Shown: positions 27,041 to 34,786 of the stretch, one piece after another
Position numbering within the stretch: position 1 is the first letter of the stretch
Layout: every line of letters begins with the position of its first letter
Assembly: GCA_018262795.1 (NCBI GenBank)
Contig: JADFDM010000009.1
Coordinates: 62,001-126,000 of the forward strand
Direction of reading: 5' to 3'
Origin: Sphingobacteriales bacterium
GTDB lineage: Bacteria; Bacteroidota; Bacteroidia; Chitinophagales; LD1
Length of the DNA: 64,000 nucleotides
Program-made: the position numbers and the translations under genes
The notes under the pieces: model-generated
What the model was told of the DNA's origin: nothing
Database searches by the model: none
The model's input: the letters and a program-made list of their open reading frames with translations, nothing else

Positions 27041-29263
27041 ATGAAAGTGAAAAAATCCCTGACGCTGTTTGCTACCCTTCTGTTCTTTGCAATGGCTATT
27101 GCTGAGAAGCCGGTGGTGAAAATGGGCGATTGGTATTACAAGCAATTTGATTTCGACAAAGCCATTGAGTTTTATAAGAAGGCGCTGTCGAAAGATCAGG
27201 CAAATACTTATGTGTTGCAGCGTTTGGCGGATAGTTACCGACTGATGAATGACTGGCCGAATGCAGAGACGTACTATGCGCAGTTGGTAAAGATTGAAAA
27301 TACCAGCGTTGAGGATAAGCTGTATTATGCCGAAGCATTGAGAGCCAATCAGAAATATCCGGAGGCCAAGGTGTACTACAAAATGTATGCGGATGCCATG
27401 CCGAATGATAACAGTGTAACAGAAAGATTGAAGGGAATGGATAAAATACAGGAGTTGAGCCGCGACCGCGGATACTACGATGTAAGAAATGCCACCAACA
27501 TTAATAGCAAGTTTTCAGATTTCGGAGTTAGTTTTTATAAAGATACCGGCATTCATTTTTGCTCCAATCGTTTCCCCGATGCATTTGTAGTCCGCAAGGA
27601 TAATTGGACGCAAGGCAGTTTCTTGCAGATATATGAAGCCTACAACACCGATAGTAACGGGCAAGTCGGAAGCCCTTCATTATTGAAAGGTCATAAAGTG
27701 AATGGTAAGTATCACGAAGGCACTTCTTCTTACAATGATAAAATGCAAGAACTGTATATTGACCGAAGCAACTACAACGGACGCAGGGCATTTCCGGCAG
27801 CCGATAAAACCGTGAAGTTGAAGATTTATAAAATATCATGGTTGGGCGATCAGAATAAATGGAACAACGATGCGGTGGAAGCCGTTCCATTTAATGACAA
27901 GGAATATTCTGTCGGTCATCCATCTCTTTCTAACGATGGGAAAACACTGTACTTTGCTAGTGATAAACCAGGCGGTTACGGAGGGGTAGATTTATATATG
28001 AGTACTCGTGAAATAGGGGGTACTTGGACTACACCGGTAAATTTAGGGCAGACGGTCAACACTTCGGGAGATGAAATGTTTCCTTACATAGCGGAGGACG
28101 GAACTCTCTATTTTGCCTCGAACGGTCACTTGGGTTTAGGTGGTTTAGACGTATTCTCCACTTCAATGGTAAAGACGGGCAACCGGATTACTACTTGGAC
28201 AGAACCCGAAAACTTAGGGTACCCTATCAATACAAATTCGGATGATTTTGGCTACATCATTAAGCGAGATAACAAGCATGGTTACTTCTGCTCGAATCGC
28301 CAAGGTGGTCAGGGAGATGATGATATATACAGTTTTACCAAGAAAGGAGTGGTGCTGAATGGGATCGTGTATGATGCCGCCACCGGGCTCCCTATAAAGG
28401 ATGCTAAAGTGGTGATGAAGGAAGAAGAAGTAGAGAAGGGAACCGCTCCGTCCGGTAAGGATGGTGACTTTTCTTTCCCGGCTATTCCAGGCCATACTTA
28501 CGGTTTTGATGCTACTAAAGAAGGCTACCTGCCCGCTCACGTAAACTCTGCGGTTAAGGAAAAACCGGAATTGGTTAAAATACCGATGATTGCCGAAGCC
28601 GGAATAAATTTGGAGGTAACGGTGTTGGATAAGAAAACCCGCGACCCACTTACTGAAGCAAAGGTGAAGGTAACTGATCTAACTACCAACAAAGACTTTT
28701 TGTGTTCTACTAACAAAGATGGTAAATGTATGTTTACCCTTGATCCCGAAACCAATTATCGCATCGAGGCTTCAAAGGAAACAGGCGAACCGGATACGAA
28801 ATATTTGACGGTTACCGCTACCATTTCTACCAAAGGCAAGAAAGCACCGCTCACCCTATATCAGGTGTTGGAGTTAGAGAAAGTAAAGAAAGGGGTGGCA
28901 ATCAAAATAGAGAATATCTATTATGATCTCGACAAGTGGTATATCCGTCCTGATGCGGCTAAGGAACTCGATAAATTGGTTAAAGTGCTGAAGGATAACC
29001 CAACTTTGGAAATTGAGTTAAGCTCGCACACCGACTGCCGCGCTACCGCTAAGTATAACGCCAACCTATCCAGTAAGCGAGCCGAAGCTGCGGTGCAGTA
29101 TGTCGCTTCGCAAGGAGTAGATATTAAACGGATGATAGCAGCGGGTTACGGAGAAAGTCGCTTAGTGAACAAGTGTCAGTGCGAAGGAACTTTTGTAGTG
29201 CCTTGTACCGAAGAAGAACATCAGGAAAACAGACGTACTGAGTTTAAGATATTGAAATTCTAA
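27041..29263 (+). CDS. PorE-like OmpA family protein (TPR, PD40 propeller, CarboxypepD_reg, OmpA)
   Basis: Periplasmic/outer-membrane associated protein of 740 residues. Signal peptide (MKVKKSLTLFATLLFFAMA); TPR-type helices (~25-140, FDKAIEFYKKALSKD); WD40-like PD40 blades (~160-450, with GKTLYFASDKPGGYGG and GTLYFASNGHLGLGGLD); a carboxypeptidase-regulatory-like domain (~460-540, LNGIVYDAATGLPIKDAKV) and a second similar domain; and a C-terminal OmpA peptidoglycan-binding domain (~630-740, SSHTDCRATAKYNANLSSKRA). This is the architecture of PorE of Porphyromonas gingivalis, which links the T9SS to peptidoglycan. ATG at 27041 is preferred over an in-frame TTG at 27011. It follows the PorP/SprF gene by 35 bases; a terminator follows at 29287. 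Confidence 0.9.
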   Translation: MKVKKSLTLFATLLFFAMAIAEKPVVKMGDWYYKQFDFDKAIEFYKKALSKDQANTYVLQRLADSYRLMNDWPNAETYYAQLVKIENTSVEDKLYYAEALRANQKYPEAKVYYKMYADAMPNDNSVTERLKGMDKIQELSRDRGYYDVRNATNINSKFSDFGVSFYKDTGIHFCSNRFPDAFVVRKDNWTQGSFLQIYEAYNTDSNGQVGSPSLLKGHKVNGKYHEGTSSYNDKMQELYIDRSNYNGRRAFPAADKTVKLKIYKISWLGDQNKWNNDAVEAVPFNDKEYSVGHPSLSNDGKTLYFASDKPGGYGGVDLYMSTREIGGTWTTPVNLGQTVNTSGDEMFPYIAEDGTLYFASNGHLGLGGLDVFSTSMVKTGNRITTWTEPENLGYPINTNSDDFGYIIKRDNKHGYFCSNRQGGQGDDDIYSFTKKGVVLNGIVYDAATGLPIKDAKVVMKEEEVEKGTAPSGKDGDFSFPAIPGHTYGFDATKEGYLPAHVNSAVKEKPELVKIPMIAEAGINLEVTVLDKKTRDPLTEAKVKVTDLTTNKDFLCSTNKDGKCMFTLDPETNYRIEASKETGEPDTKYLTVTATISTKGKKAPLTLYQVLELEKVKKGVAIKIENIYYDLDKWYIRPDAAKELDKLVKVLKDNPTLEIELSSHTDCRATAKYNANLSSKRAEAAVQYVASQGVDIKRMIAAGYGESRLVNKCQCEGTFVVPCTEEEHQENRRTEFKILKF

Positions 29264-29286
29264 TATCCCTTCAAGGTTAACCATAC

Positions 29287-29320
29287 AAAAGCGGGCTACT
29301 CTCCAATAGCTCGCTTTTTT
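29287..29320 (+). terminator. Intrinsic terminator closing the adhesin/T9SS locus
   Basis: AAAAGCGGGCTA pairs with TAGCTCGCTTTT (one G-T pair) around a short loop and is followed by a T6 run. It lies 24 bases after the stop of the PorE-like gene. Confidence 0.8.
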
Positions 29321-29511
29321 GTTTGCGAAAGGGAAGGATATGCTTCACAAGAGCCAATTGAGTTATGGTCAGGACGACTTCATCAACTCTCGATGATTTT
29401 TTGCAGGAAATTAGGCTACGGCATTTGCCTTGATGGTTCTGCTGAACAGCAAGTGGGGCTACGGCAGGATATTTCTGAAATCTTCAGTGTGTTTGGTGTT
29501 GTAAATCATTT
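29321..29511. other. Degenerate sequence downstream of the GxxExxY remnant
   Basis: No gene is supported. On the minus strand this would have been the C-terminal half of the GxxExxY gene but similarity stops at 29515. The word TACGGCA followed by A/G occurs twice (about 29415 and 29460), suggesting small duplications during decay. Confidence 0.35.
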
Positions 29512-29727
29512 TCAGGAATACCCTAAGTCGGCTCTAAACCCAATTTCCATTTTTACTTCTTCAAAGATGATAGGAATATCTTTTTGCCTTTCTACTTCTA
29601 ACCCTGTTTGCTTTATCTTATAACACATGACTTCTTCATACACAGACTCCAACAGCCCCGGACCTAATGACATGTGAATATTAAAGGCGCACTGAACTAT
29701 AATCTTTGAAATTTCATTCTACGTCAT
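29512..29727 (-). pseudogene. Remnant of a GxxExxY (PDDEXK_3) protein gene
   Basis: The minus strand reads M-T-stop-NEISKIIVQCAFNIH, then the defining GLLESVY (GxxExxY) motif, KQTGLEVERQKDIPI, and FRADL, then a TGA. This is the first half of the widespread GxxExxY family of small nuclease-fold proteins, usually ~125 residues. Codon 3, commonly Glu, is TAG, and the second half (IVEDK..VELKS with the E-x-K catalytic pair) is gone, replaced by sequence with stops in all frames down to about 29390. An internal ATG at 29670 leaves only ~52 codons. The family's role is unclear, and this copy is almost certainly dead. Confidence 0.8.
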
Positions 29728-29773
29728 TTTAATTTTCTTGGCGTCTTTGCGAGCAACTTATTTCTTCAAAGTT

Positions 29774-30265
29774 CTAATATTTCTGTACCTCCTCGTGGAA
29801 GAATTCGAGCTTAACTCCCGCTTGCTCAAACATTGCTTCGCTTTCAGTTCCCGCATGGTATTTGCGTTGGCAAATCACCCGCTTGATGCCGCAGTTAATA
29901 ATCAACATGGCGCATACGCGACAGGGAGTCATGCGGCAATACAAAGTAGCCCCGTCTAAAGGCACTCCGTTTTTAGCGGCTTGGCAAATAGCATTTTGCT
30001 CGGCATGAACGGTGCGAACGCAATGCTCAGTCACCGTTCCATCTTCGTGCAAAACCTTTTTCATTTGATGCCCTACTTCATCGCAGTGCGGCAACCCTAC
30101 GGGGGAGCCTACATAGCCGGTTACTAATAACTGATTATCACGGGCAATCACACAACCACTTCGCCCTCGGCCGCAAGTAGCTCGTTTGCTGATGGCTTCC
30201 ATCACTTCCATGAAGTATTCATCCCAACTGGGGCGTATGTATTTCTCTTCTTTTGGTTCGTTCAT
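29774..30265 (-). CDS. dCMP deaminase family protein
   Basis: Zinc-dependent deaminase of 163 residues, probably dCMP to dUMP for thymidylate supply. The zinc site is complete: HAEQNAI (His and catalytic Glu) and TPCRVCAML (PCxxC). N-terminal features RPSWDEYFMEVMEAISKRATC and SGCVIARDNQLLVTGYVGSP match the dCMP deaminase/ComEB group rather than tRNA or guanine deaminases. The CDE(V)GH segment before the active site is also typical. Upstream on the same strand, 42 bases away, is a kinase-like P-loop gene, supporting a nucleotide-metabolism role for both. Confidence 0.9.
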   Translation of the reverse strand: MNEPKEEKYIRPSWDEYFMEVMEAISKRATCGRGRSGCVIARDNQLLVTGYVGSPVGLPHCDEVGHQMKKVLHEDGTVTEHCVRTVHAEQNAICQAAKNGVPLDGATLYCRMTPCRVCAMLIINCGIKRVICQRKYHAGTESEAMFEQAGVKLEFFHEEVQKY

Positions 30266-30307
30266 AATTTATGATTCAGTGCGGTGTGTAATTCTTTTTA
30301 AGTGTAG

Positions 30308-30910
30308 TTATATTTCAGATAGCGCTTCATCTATCTGTCGGTAAAGGGCATCAAAAGAGCCGTTGTTTACAAAGGTGTAATCAGCTAATTTCATACAGGC
30401 CGTTAGGTTTTGTTTATTGGGATCGTTGGAATTCATTTCTCGCTCTTCATTCGCCACAAAAGTTTCAAAGTTTACCTTATCTGTTTCCGAGGCGCGTTCC
30501 ACTATGCGTTTGTAGCGCAGTTTCTGATCTGCATCTACCGCAAACAGAAAGAAATTCCCTTTGCTACGCAAAGCGGTGACCTCTCCCACGGTGCGAATAC
30601 TTTCCACGATACAATCCTTGCCCGCTTCTCTTGCTTTTGCATATAATTCTTCAGCGATAAAACTGGAGGTGTTTTTTTTGCGCAGTTCATTAGCTACGGT
30701 TACAAACGAGTCGCGGTTCAGCTCGAGCCCTCGCTCCAGAATAATATCTGTCAAATAGCCCCTCACTGAGAAATGAAGAAAGCCGTGGTGCTTAGCCAAA
30801 TAATCCACAATTGTTCCTTTGCCTGCCCCGATAGTGCCCGTAATCCCTATAATTCGCAAGTGTCTTGATATTTCAAGTGAAAATAATCGAATTGTTTTTT
30901 CGCCTTTCAT
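30308..30910 (-). CDS. P-loop nucleotide kinase-like protein (AAA/dephospho-CoA- or dNMP-kinase-like)
   Basis: A 200-residue protein with a Walker A loop GTIGAGKGT near residue 25, a DCIVESIR segment in the Walker B-like position, an R-rich lid region (QKLRYKRIVERASETDK) and a C-terminal YTFVNNGSFDALYRQID stretch as in dephospho-CoA kinase and related monophosphate kinases. Its substrate cannot be read; dCMP or another deoxynucleoside monophosphate is suggested by the downstream dCMP deaminase gene. It is too divergent to call CoaE or Cmk. It is divergent from the LEA-like gene at 30961, leaving only 50 bases for two promoters. Confidence 0.7.
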   Translation of the reverse strand: MKGEKTIRLFSLEISRHLRIIGITGTIGAGKGTIVDYLAKHHGFLHFSVRGYLTDIILERGLELNRDSFVTVANELRKKNTSSFIAEELYAKAREAGKDCIVESIRTVGEVTALRSKGNFFLFAVDADQKLRYKRIVERASETDKVNFETFVANEEREMNSNDPNKQNLTACMKLADYTFVNNGSFDALYRQIDEALSEI

Positions 30911-30948
30911 GCTGTGTATAAATCATAGGGCAATGTGAAAAACACGGA

Positions 30949-30956
30949 TACTTTTG
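30949..30956 (+). promoter_or_regulatory. Probable -7 element very close to the start codon
   Basis: TACTTTTG matches TAnnTTTG exactly and ends 4 bases before the ATG at 30961. The transcription start would fall at or next to the start codon, implying a leaderless or nearly leaderless mRNA. Confidence 0.5.
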
Positions 30957-30960
30957 CCCG

Positions 30961-31428
30961 ATGAAATTTAAAGGAACCGGAATTTTGGTAGCCGCCTTGG
31001 TCGGTTTGTTTGTAGTGGTATTAAATCGGAAGGAGTTGCGGATGGTGGATAGGCCCACCTTCACTCTGGTGCCCATCGGAAGTTCAGGCTTTGAGTTACA
31101 GTCTGTCATTCGTTTATACAATCCCAATTTTCTTTCGAGTACCGTACAAGTAATTCACGAAGATTTCAGACTCAACGGTCATTTAATTGGCGTGTTGAAG
31201 ATGCAGATCAACCAAGGGATTCCGGGGCAGAAGAATACAGAGTTTCCGCTTACTATTCGCTTGGATAAAGAGGCTTTCTATAAAGTATTTCCGCAGGATA
31301 CCTTGATTGAGAACAGCCCGGTAGAAGTGTACGCGCAGGGCGATATAACTTACCGCAACTTTACTGGAGGGGGCGAGCTGAAAGTGAATGCAAAAGATAC
31401 CATTTTAGTAAATATACTGTCGCAATGA
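30961..31428 (+). CDS. LEA14-like (LEA type 2) domain protein, membrane-anchored
   Basis: A 155-residue protein with an N-terminal hydrophobic helix (GILVAALVGLFVVVL) followed by an all-beta LEA type 2/WHy-like domain: FELQSVIRLYNPNFLSSTVQV, FRLNGHLIGVL and FPLTIRLDKEAF. The YNPN motif after a beta strand is the family mark. The role in bacteria is unknown; such domains are envelope proteins, often linked to stress. The stop overlaps the start of the next gene (ATGA, 4 bases), which encodes a second LEA type 2 protein, so the two probably work as a pair. Confidence 0.75.
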   Translation: MKFKGTGILVAALVGLFVVVLNRKELRMVDRPTFTLVPIGSSGFELQSVIRLYNPNFLSSTVQVIHEDFRLNGHLIGVLKMQINQGIPGQKNTEFPLTIRLDKEAFYKVFPQDTLIENSPVEVYAQGDITYRNFTGGGELKVNAKDTILVNILSQ

Positions 31429-31901
31429 AGTCTTCCTTTTTTATTCTTCCTTTTATAGTTAGTCTGCTACTTTTCAATTCTTCTTGTAAAGTACTGCCTC
31501 CTGTTTATAAAGGAATTCAAAATCCCAAAATTGACAGAGTTGGATTGACGGGAATAAAGTTTGGTGCAGAAGTGGCTTTCTACAATCCGAACCGCATCAA
31601 GTGTAAAATCAACGACATTGCTTTTGATGTGAAGATGGATGAAAAGCAGGTAGCTACCATTGGAGAGAAGTGCGATATACCGGTACATCGCAGAAGTGAT
31701 TTTGTGATTCCGGTGGGAGTTGCCTTAAACCCTCAGGGAACTATTTTGGAAAACATTGCTACTATCGTTGAAATTTTTCGCGACAAAGAGTCCACGCTCA
31801 GTCTTTCAGGAAACATCAAAGTGAAAGTATTCGGCATCACCTTTCCTATACCGGTGAAATATCAGCAGAAGATAAAACTTAGTCAGCTCAAGGCCGGTTG
31901 A
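31425..31901 (+). CDS. LEA type 2 family lipoprotein
   Basis: A 158-residue predicted lipoprotein: the signal peptide MKSSFFILPFIVSLLLFNSSC has a plausible lipobox at LFNSSC. The mature part is a LEA type 2 domain with GLTGIKFGAEVAFYNPNRIKC, again with the YNPN mark, and ends in GITFPIPVKYQQKI. It is the lipidated partner of the preceding membrane-anchored LEA-like protein, translationally coupled by a 4-base overlap. It probably sits at the outer membrane facing the periplasm. The specific function is unknown. Confidence 0.8.
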   Translation: MKSSFFILPFIVSLLLFNSSCKVLPPVYKGIQNPKIDRVGLTGIKFGAEVAFYNPNRIKCKINDIAFDVKMDEKQVATIGEKCDIPVHRRSDFVIPVGVALNPQGTILENIATIVEIFRDKESTLSLSGNIKVKVFGITFPIPVKYQQKIKLSQLKAG

Positions 31902-31960
31902 ACCTTTTCTTGCGATTTCGGTTTATACCTTTTAAATTCGGGGACACCAAACTCAGAGAT

Positions 31961-33031
31961 ATGGCAGCGCTTCGATTTTTCAAATACGGTTCCGTGTATA
32001 TCAGTATCAGCATCTTGATGGTAGGCTTAGTGCTTGGCGGTAAGTGGGTGTTTATTGCGCCCCTATATGTGTTCGCATTTATTCCTTTGATGGAACTACT
32101 TTTCAGCGGCACCTCGCGCAATATGGAAAAGGTGGAAGAGGAGATGGCCAAGAAGGATTTGAAATATGATTTGATTGTGTGGAGCATCGTTCCGTTTCAA
32201 CTCGCTATTATGTTCTACTTTCTCAATCGGGTACATGATACTTCTTTGAGTGGGTACGAAACGGTGGGGATGGTGATAGCCTTTGGAATTTCTTGTGCGG
32301 TACTGGGCATCAATGTAGGGCATGAGTTGGGTCACCGCAACACTTGGTACGAACAACTGATGAGTAAAGTGTTGCTTTCGACCTCGCTGTATCTGCACTT
32401 CTTTATTGAACACAATCGAGGGCATCACAAAAATGTTTCTACGGATGAAGATCCGGCTTCGTCCCGTTATGGCGAAATATTATACACCTTTTGGTTTCGC
32501 TCCGTCATCAACGGGTGGTTCTCTGCGTGGCATTTAGAAAGTGAAAGGCTGAAGAGGAAAGGACAATCATTCTGGAGTGTACACAACGAAATGCTGATGT
32601 TTCAAGTATATCAAATAGGGATGCTGGCAGCTATTGCGTTGATCTGGGACGGGCGAGTGATGTTGCTTTTTACGACTGCTGCGGTGGTGGGCTTTCTGAT
32701 GTTGGAGACCGTAAACTATATAGAACACTACGGCCTCCGCAGAAAAAAAATTGATGGAGCCTACTATGAAAAAGTGTTGCCGATTCACTCCTGGAATTCA
32801 AACCATCCGGTGGGGCGAATTATGTTGTTTGAACTCACGCGCCATTCCGATCATCACTATATGGCTTCGCGCAAATATCAGGTGTTGCGCCATTTTGATA
32901 GAAGCCCGCAAATGCCTACGGGTTATCCCGGCATGATGGTGCTTTCCTTGTTCCCGCCTTTGTGGTTTGCTGTCATGCACAAAGCCATTGCCAAATACAA
33001 GGGGACGGAAGAAGGAGTGGCATTAGCTTAA
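31961..33031 (+). CDS. Alkane 1-monooxygenase-type (AlkB-like) membrane di-iron hydroxylase
   Basis: Integral membrane hydroxylase of 356 residues. The histidine clusters of the family are all present: GHELGHR, EHNRGHH, the AlkB-specific NYIEHYGL, and RHSDHHYMASRKYQ. About six hydrophobic segments surround them. The NYIEHYG motif separates AlkB alkane/fatty-acid omega-hydroxylases from other fatty acid desaturases, so a terminal hydroxylase of alkyl chains is likely; the real substrate could be a lipid rather than an alkane. ATG at 31961 gives the usual short N-terminus before the first helix; an in-frame TTG at 31898 would overlap the previous gene. No rubredoxin gene is nearby. Confidence 0.88.
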   Translation: MAALRFFKYGSVYISISILMVGLVLGGKWVFIAPLYVFAFIPLMELLFSGTSRNMEKVEEEMAKKDLKYDLIVWSIVPFQLAIMFYFLNRVHDTSLSGYETVGMVIAFGISCAVLGINVGHELGHRNTWYEQLMSKVLLSTSLYLHFFIEHNRGHHKNVSTDEDPASSRYGEILYTFWFRSVINGWFSAWHLESERLKRKGQSFWSVHNEMLMFQVYQIGMLAAIALIWDGRVMLLFTTAAVVGFLMLETVNYIEHYGLRRKKIDGAYYEKVLPIHSWNSNHPVGRIMLFELTRHSDHHYMASRKYQVLRHFDRSPQMPTGYPGMMVLSLFPPLWFAVMHKAIAKYKGTEEGVALA

Positions 33032-33070
33032 CTTTTCAGATGGATACAAAAAAAATTGCTGATTGGCTTT

Positions 33071-33739
33071 ATGAAATACTTCACTCCTAAATACTTTAAA
33101 TTTTTTGAGGAACTTACAGTAAACAATAACAAAGAATGGTTCGATAACAACCGCCACCGCTACGAAGAAGAAGTAAAACAACCCTTTCGAAAATTAGTAG
33201 AAGACCTCATTGAACAATTGGCGAAAGAAATCCCCGACCTCAATCGCAATCCTTCTAAATCTATCTTTCGCATTAATCGCGACATCCGTTTCAGTAAAAA
33301 TAAAGCTCCTTATAAAAGATACATGGCGGGCGTGTTCAATCGCACCGGCACTAAAGACCAAGAGTACCCCGGATTTTATTTTCATGCCGGAGCCGATGAA
33401 GTGATGGTAGGCGGAGGGAAATACTTTTGCAACAAAGAGGAATTGATAAAAATCAGGCAGGAGATTTATTACAACAATGACAGTTTTAAGAAACTCTTGA
33501 ACGAGAAATCTTTTAAAGCAAAATACGGGACTCTTTTAGGGGATAAGAACAAGGTGCTGAGTCCCGAATACAAACTATTTGTTAAGGAACAGCCACTCAT
33601 TGCCAACAAACAATTTTGGTATCAGGCTAAGTTATCGCGCAAGGATATCACCGGTGATAAATTAGATACCCTCCTTCTTTCGCACTTCAAAGCAGCCTCC
33701 AAAATAAATGCGTTTTTATGGGAGGCCATTTCTAATTAA
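33071..33739 (+). CDS. DUF2461 domain-containing protein
   Basis: A 222-residue protein of the DUF2461/TIGR02453 family. Family features are FFEELTVNNNKEWFDNNRHRYE at the N-terminus, IFRINRDIRFSKNKAPYK, GFYFHAGADEVMVGGGKY and a C-terminal region with LKRKDITGDK-like spacing. The biochemical function of the family is unknown; no catalytic motif is recognised. ATG at 33071 gives the usual MKYFTPKYFKFFEEL start. It lies in a loose plus-strand series after the AlkB-like gene, 17 bases before the nucleosidase-like gene. Confidence 0.88.
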   Translation: MKYFTPKYFKFFEELTVNNNKEWFDNNRHRYEEEVKQPFRKLVEDLIEQLAKEIPDLNRNPSKSIFRINRDIRFSKNKAPYKRYMAGVFNRTGTKDQEYPGFYFHAGADEVMVGGGKYFCNKEELIKIRQEIYYNNDSFKKLLNEKSFKAKYGTLLGDKNKVLSPEYKLFVKEQPLIANKQFWYQAKLSRKDITGDKLDTLLLSHFKAASKINAFLWEAISN

Positions 33740-33756
33740 TTCTAAAATCAAAACAG

Positions 33757-34434
33757 ATGAAACTACTTCTCTGCGTACGTTCGCTGAACGATATTCAAAC
33801 GGCTCTTGAACAAATGAAAGTTCAACCCGAGCAGGATAAATCGCTTCCGTTCTTATACTCTACCCGCATTCTTCCTCACGAGGTGGATATCGTAGAAACA
33901 GGTGCCGGCATATTTCAAACCACCTATAAAATGACCAAAGTGTTGCAACGGCAGCGATATCATCTGGCGCTTAAAATCACTCTTGGAAATGCCTACAAAG
34001 AAGCCCATGCTGCCGGCACCGTTCTCAATATTCTGAACGAAAAGCCCGGAGATTATGGCACGCTGGAAGGGGAGGAGTGGAGGGATTATTACGACCTCGA
34101 ATTACTCGATCGCGAAGCTCTCCCTCAGGTGCGCGGTGGTTTTGTGAACCTCACCAATGCGTATATGAATGTATTTGCTCCCTTTAAAAAGGTGGTGGGC
34201 ATCAGTGTGAATCACTTTGCGGATAAGCATCTTTATCCTATCCGATTGGAGAAGTATAAAGCGGATTGCGAAACAGCAGATGGATTAGGATTCTCTTATC
34301 TGTGCTTGTACGAAAAGCAAACCTACTATCATTTATGCGTGGTAGAACGGAACCTTGCTACCGGAGAAGAAAATCGCGCAAAGGCTTTAGAGGTTTTGAA
34401 TCTTAACGTGGTGGAGTTGATTAAAAAACTTTAG
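33757..34434 (+). CDS. Divergent nucleoside phosphorylase-fold protein, futalosine hydrolase (MqnB)-like
   Basis: A 225-residue protein that aligns by pattern with MqnB/MTA-SAH nucleosidases: DIVETGAGIFQTTYKMTKVL matches the family's VDVLITGVGMVATAYHLTK-type segment, and KYKADCETADGLGFSYLCL matches the ADVESMEGAAFFY-type substrate segment. In this copy the ribose-binding Met-Glu of that segment is replaced by Ala-Asp, the early GIAGSF loop reads GNAYKEAH, and the late Asn/Asp motif is VVERN. It may be a very diverged MqnB in menaquinone synthesis by the futalosine route, or a family member that has lost or changed catalysis. Confidence 0.55.
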   Translation: MKLLLCVRSLNDIQTALEQMKVQPEQDKSLPFLYSTRILPHEVDIVETGAGIFQTTYKMTKVLQRQRYHLALKITLGNAYKEAHAAGTVLNILNEKPGDYGTLEGEEWRDYYDLELLDREALPQVRGGFVNLTNAYMNVFAPFKKVVGISVNHFADKHLYPIRLEKYKADCETADGLGFSYLCLYEKQTYYHLCVVERNLATGEENRAKALEVLNLNVVELIKKL

Positions 34435-34786
34435 AAGGCATGACTTTTCTAACGGGGTTTAAATCATCTTCTTTCCAATCAAACTTCCAAAAACCCATTG
34501 TCATTGCGCGGGCTTTTTACGAAACAGTAACCGAACAAAGCCCAAAGCAACCTTCCACTTTGTATTTCCTAAATCCGTTCCATCCGCCCCATCCGTGTGC
34601 CAATGTATCTTAAACCTTCGGGGGTTTGGGGGGTGAGAATTTTTGTAATGAATCGTTCATTCTCAACTTGTTCTCTTATTTCAGGGAAACCTTGTTCGCG
34701 CAATAAAACGCTGCGAGATCACACAAGCGAGAAACAGATTCTCTACTTTTTGTCACTGTAAGTCGTAACATTCCCACTAAAATTAG
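34435..34786. other. Intergenic region between the MqnB-like gene and tRNA-Ser
   Basis: No gene is supported on either strand. The segment contains word-like low-complexity stretches, CCATCCGCCCCATCCGTG near 34580 and ACCTTCGGGGGTTTGGGGGG near 34615, which resemble the short intergenic words often dispersed in Bacteroidota genomes. Whether they recur in this genome cannot be tested here. Confidence 0.4.

Noticed and set aside
29393-29623. Plus-strand frame of 76 codons between the OmpA gene and dCMP deaminase
   Set aside because: It lies antisense to the GxxExxY remnant, which explains the sequence, and has no family resemblance.
34438-34720. Possible gene remnant (a minus-strand stretch FITKILTPQTPEGL)
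   Set aside because: Too short, broken by stops, and overlapping low-complexity G/C words typical of intergenic repeats; no family could be recognised.
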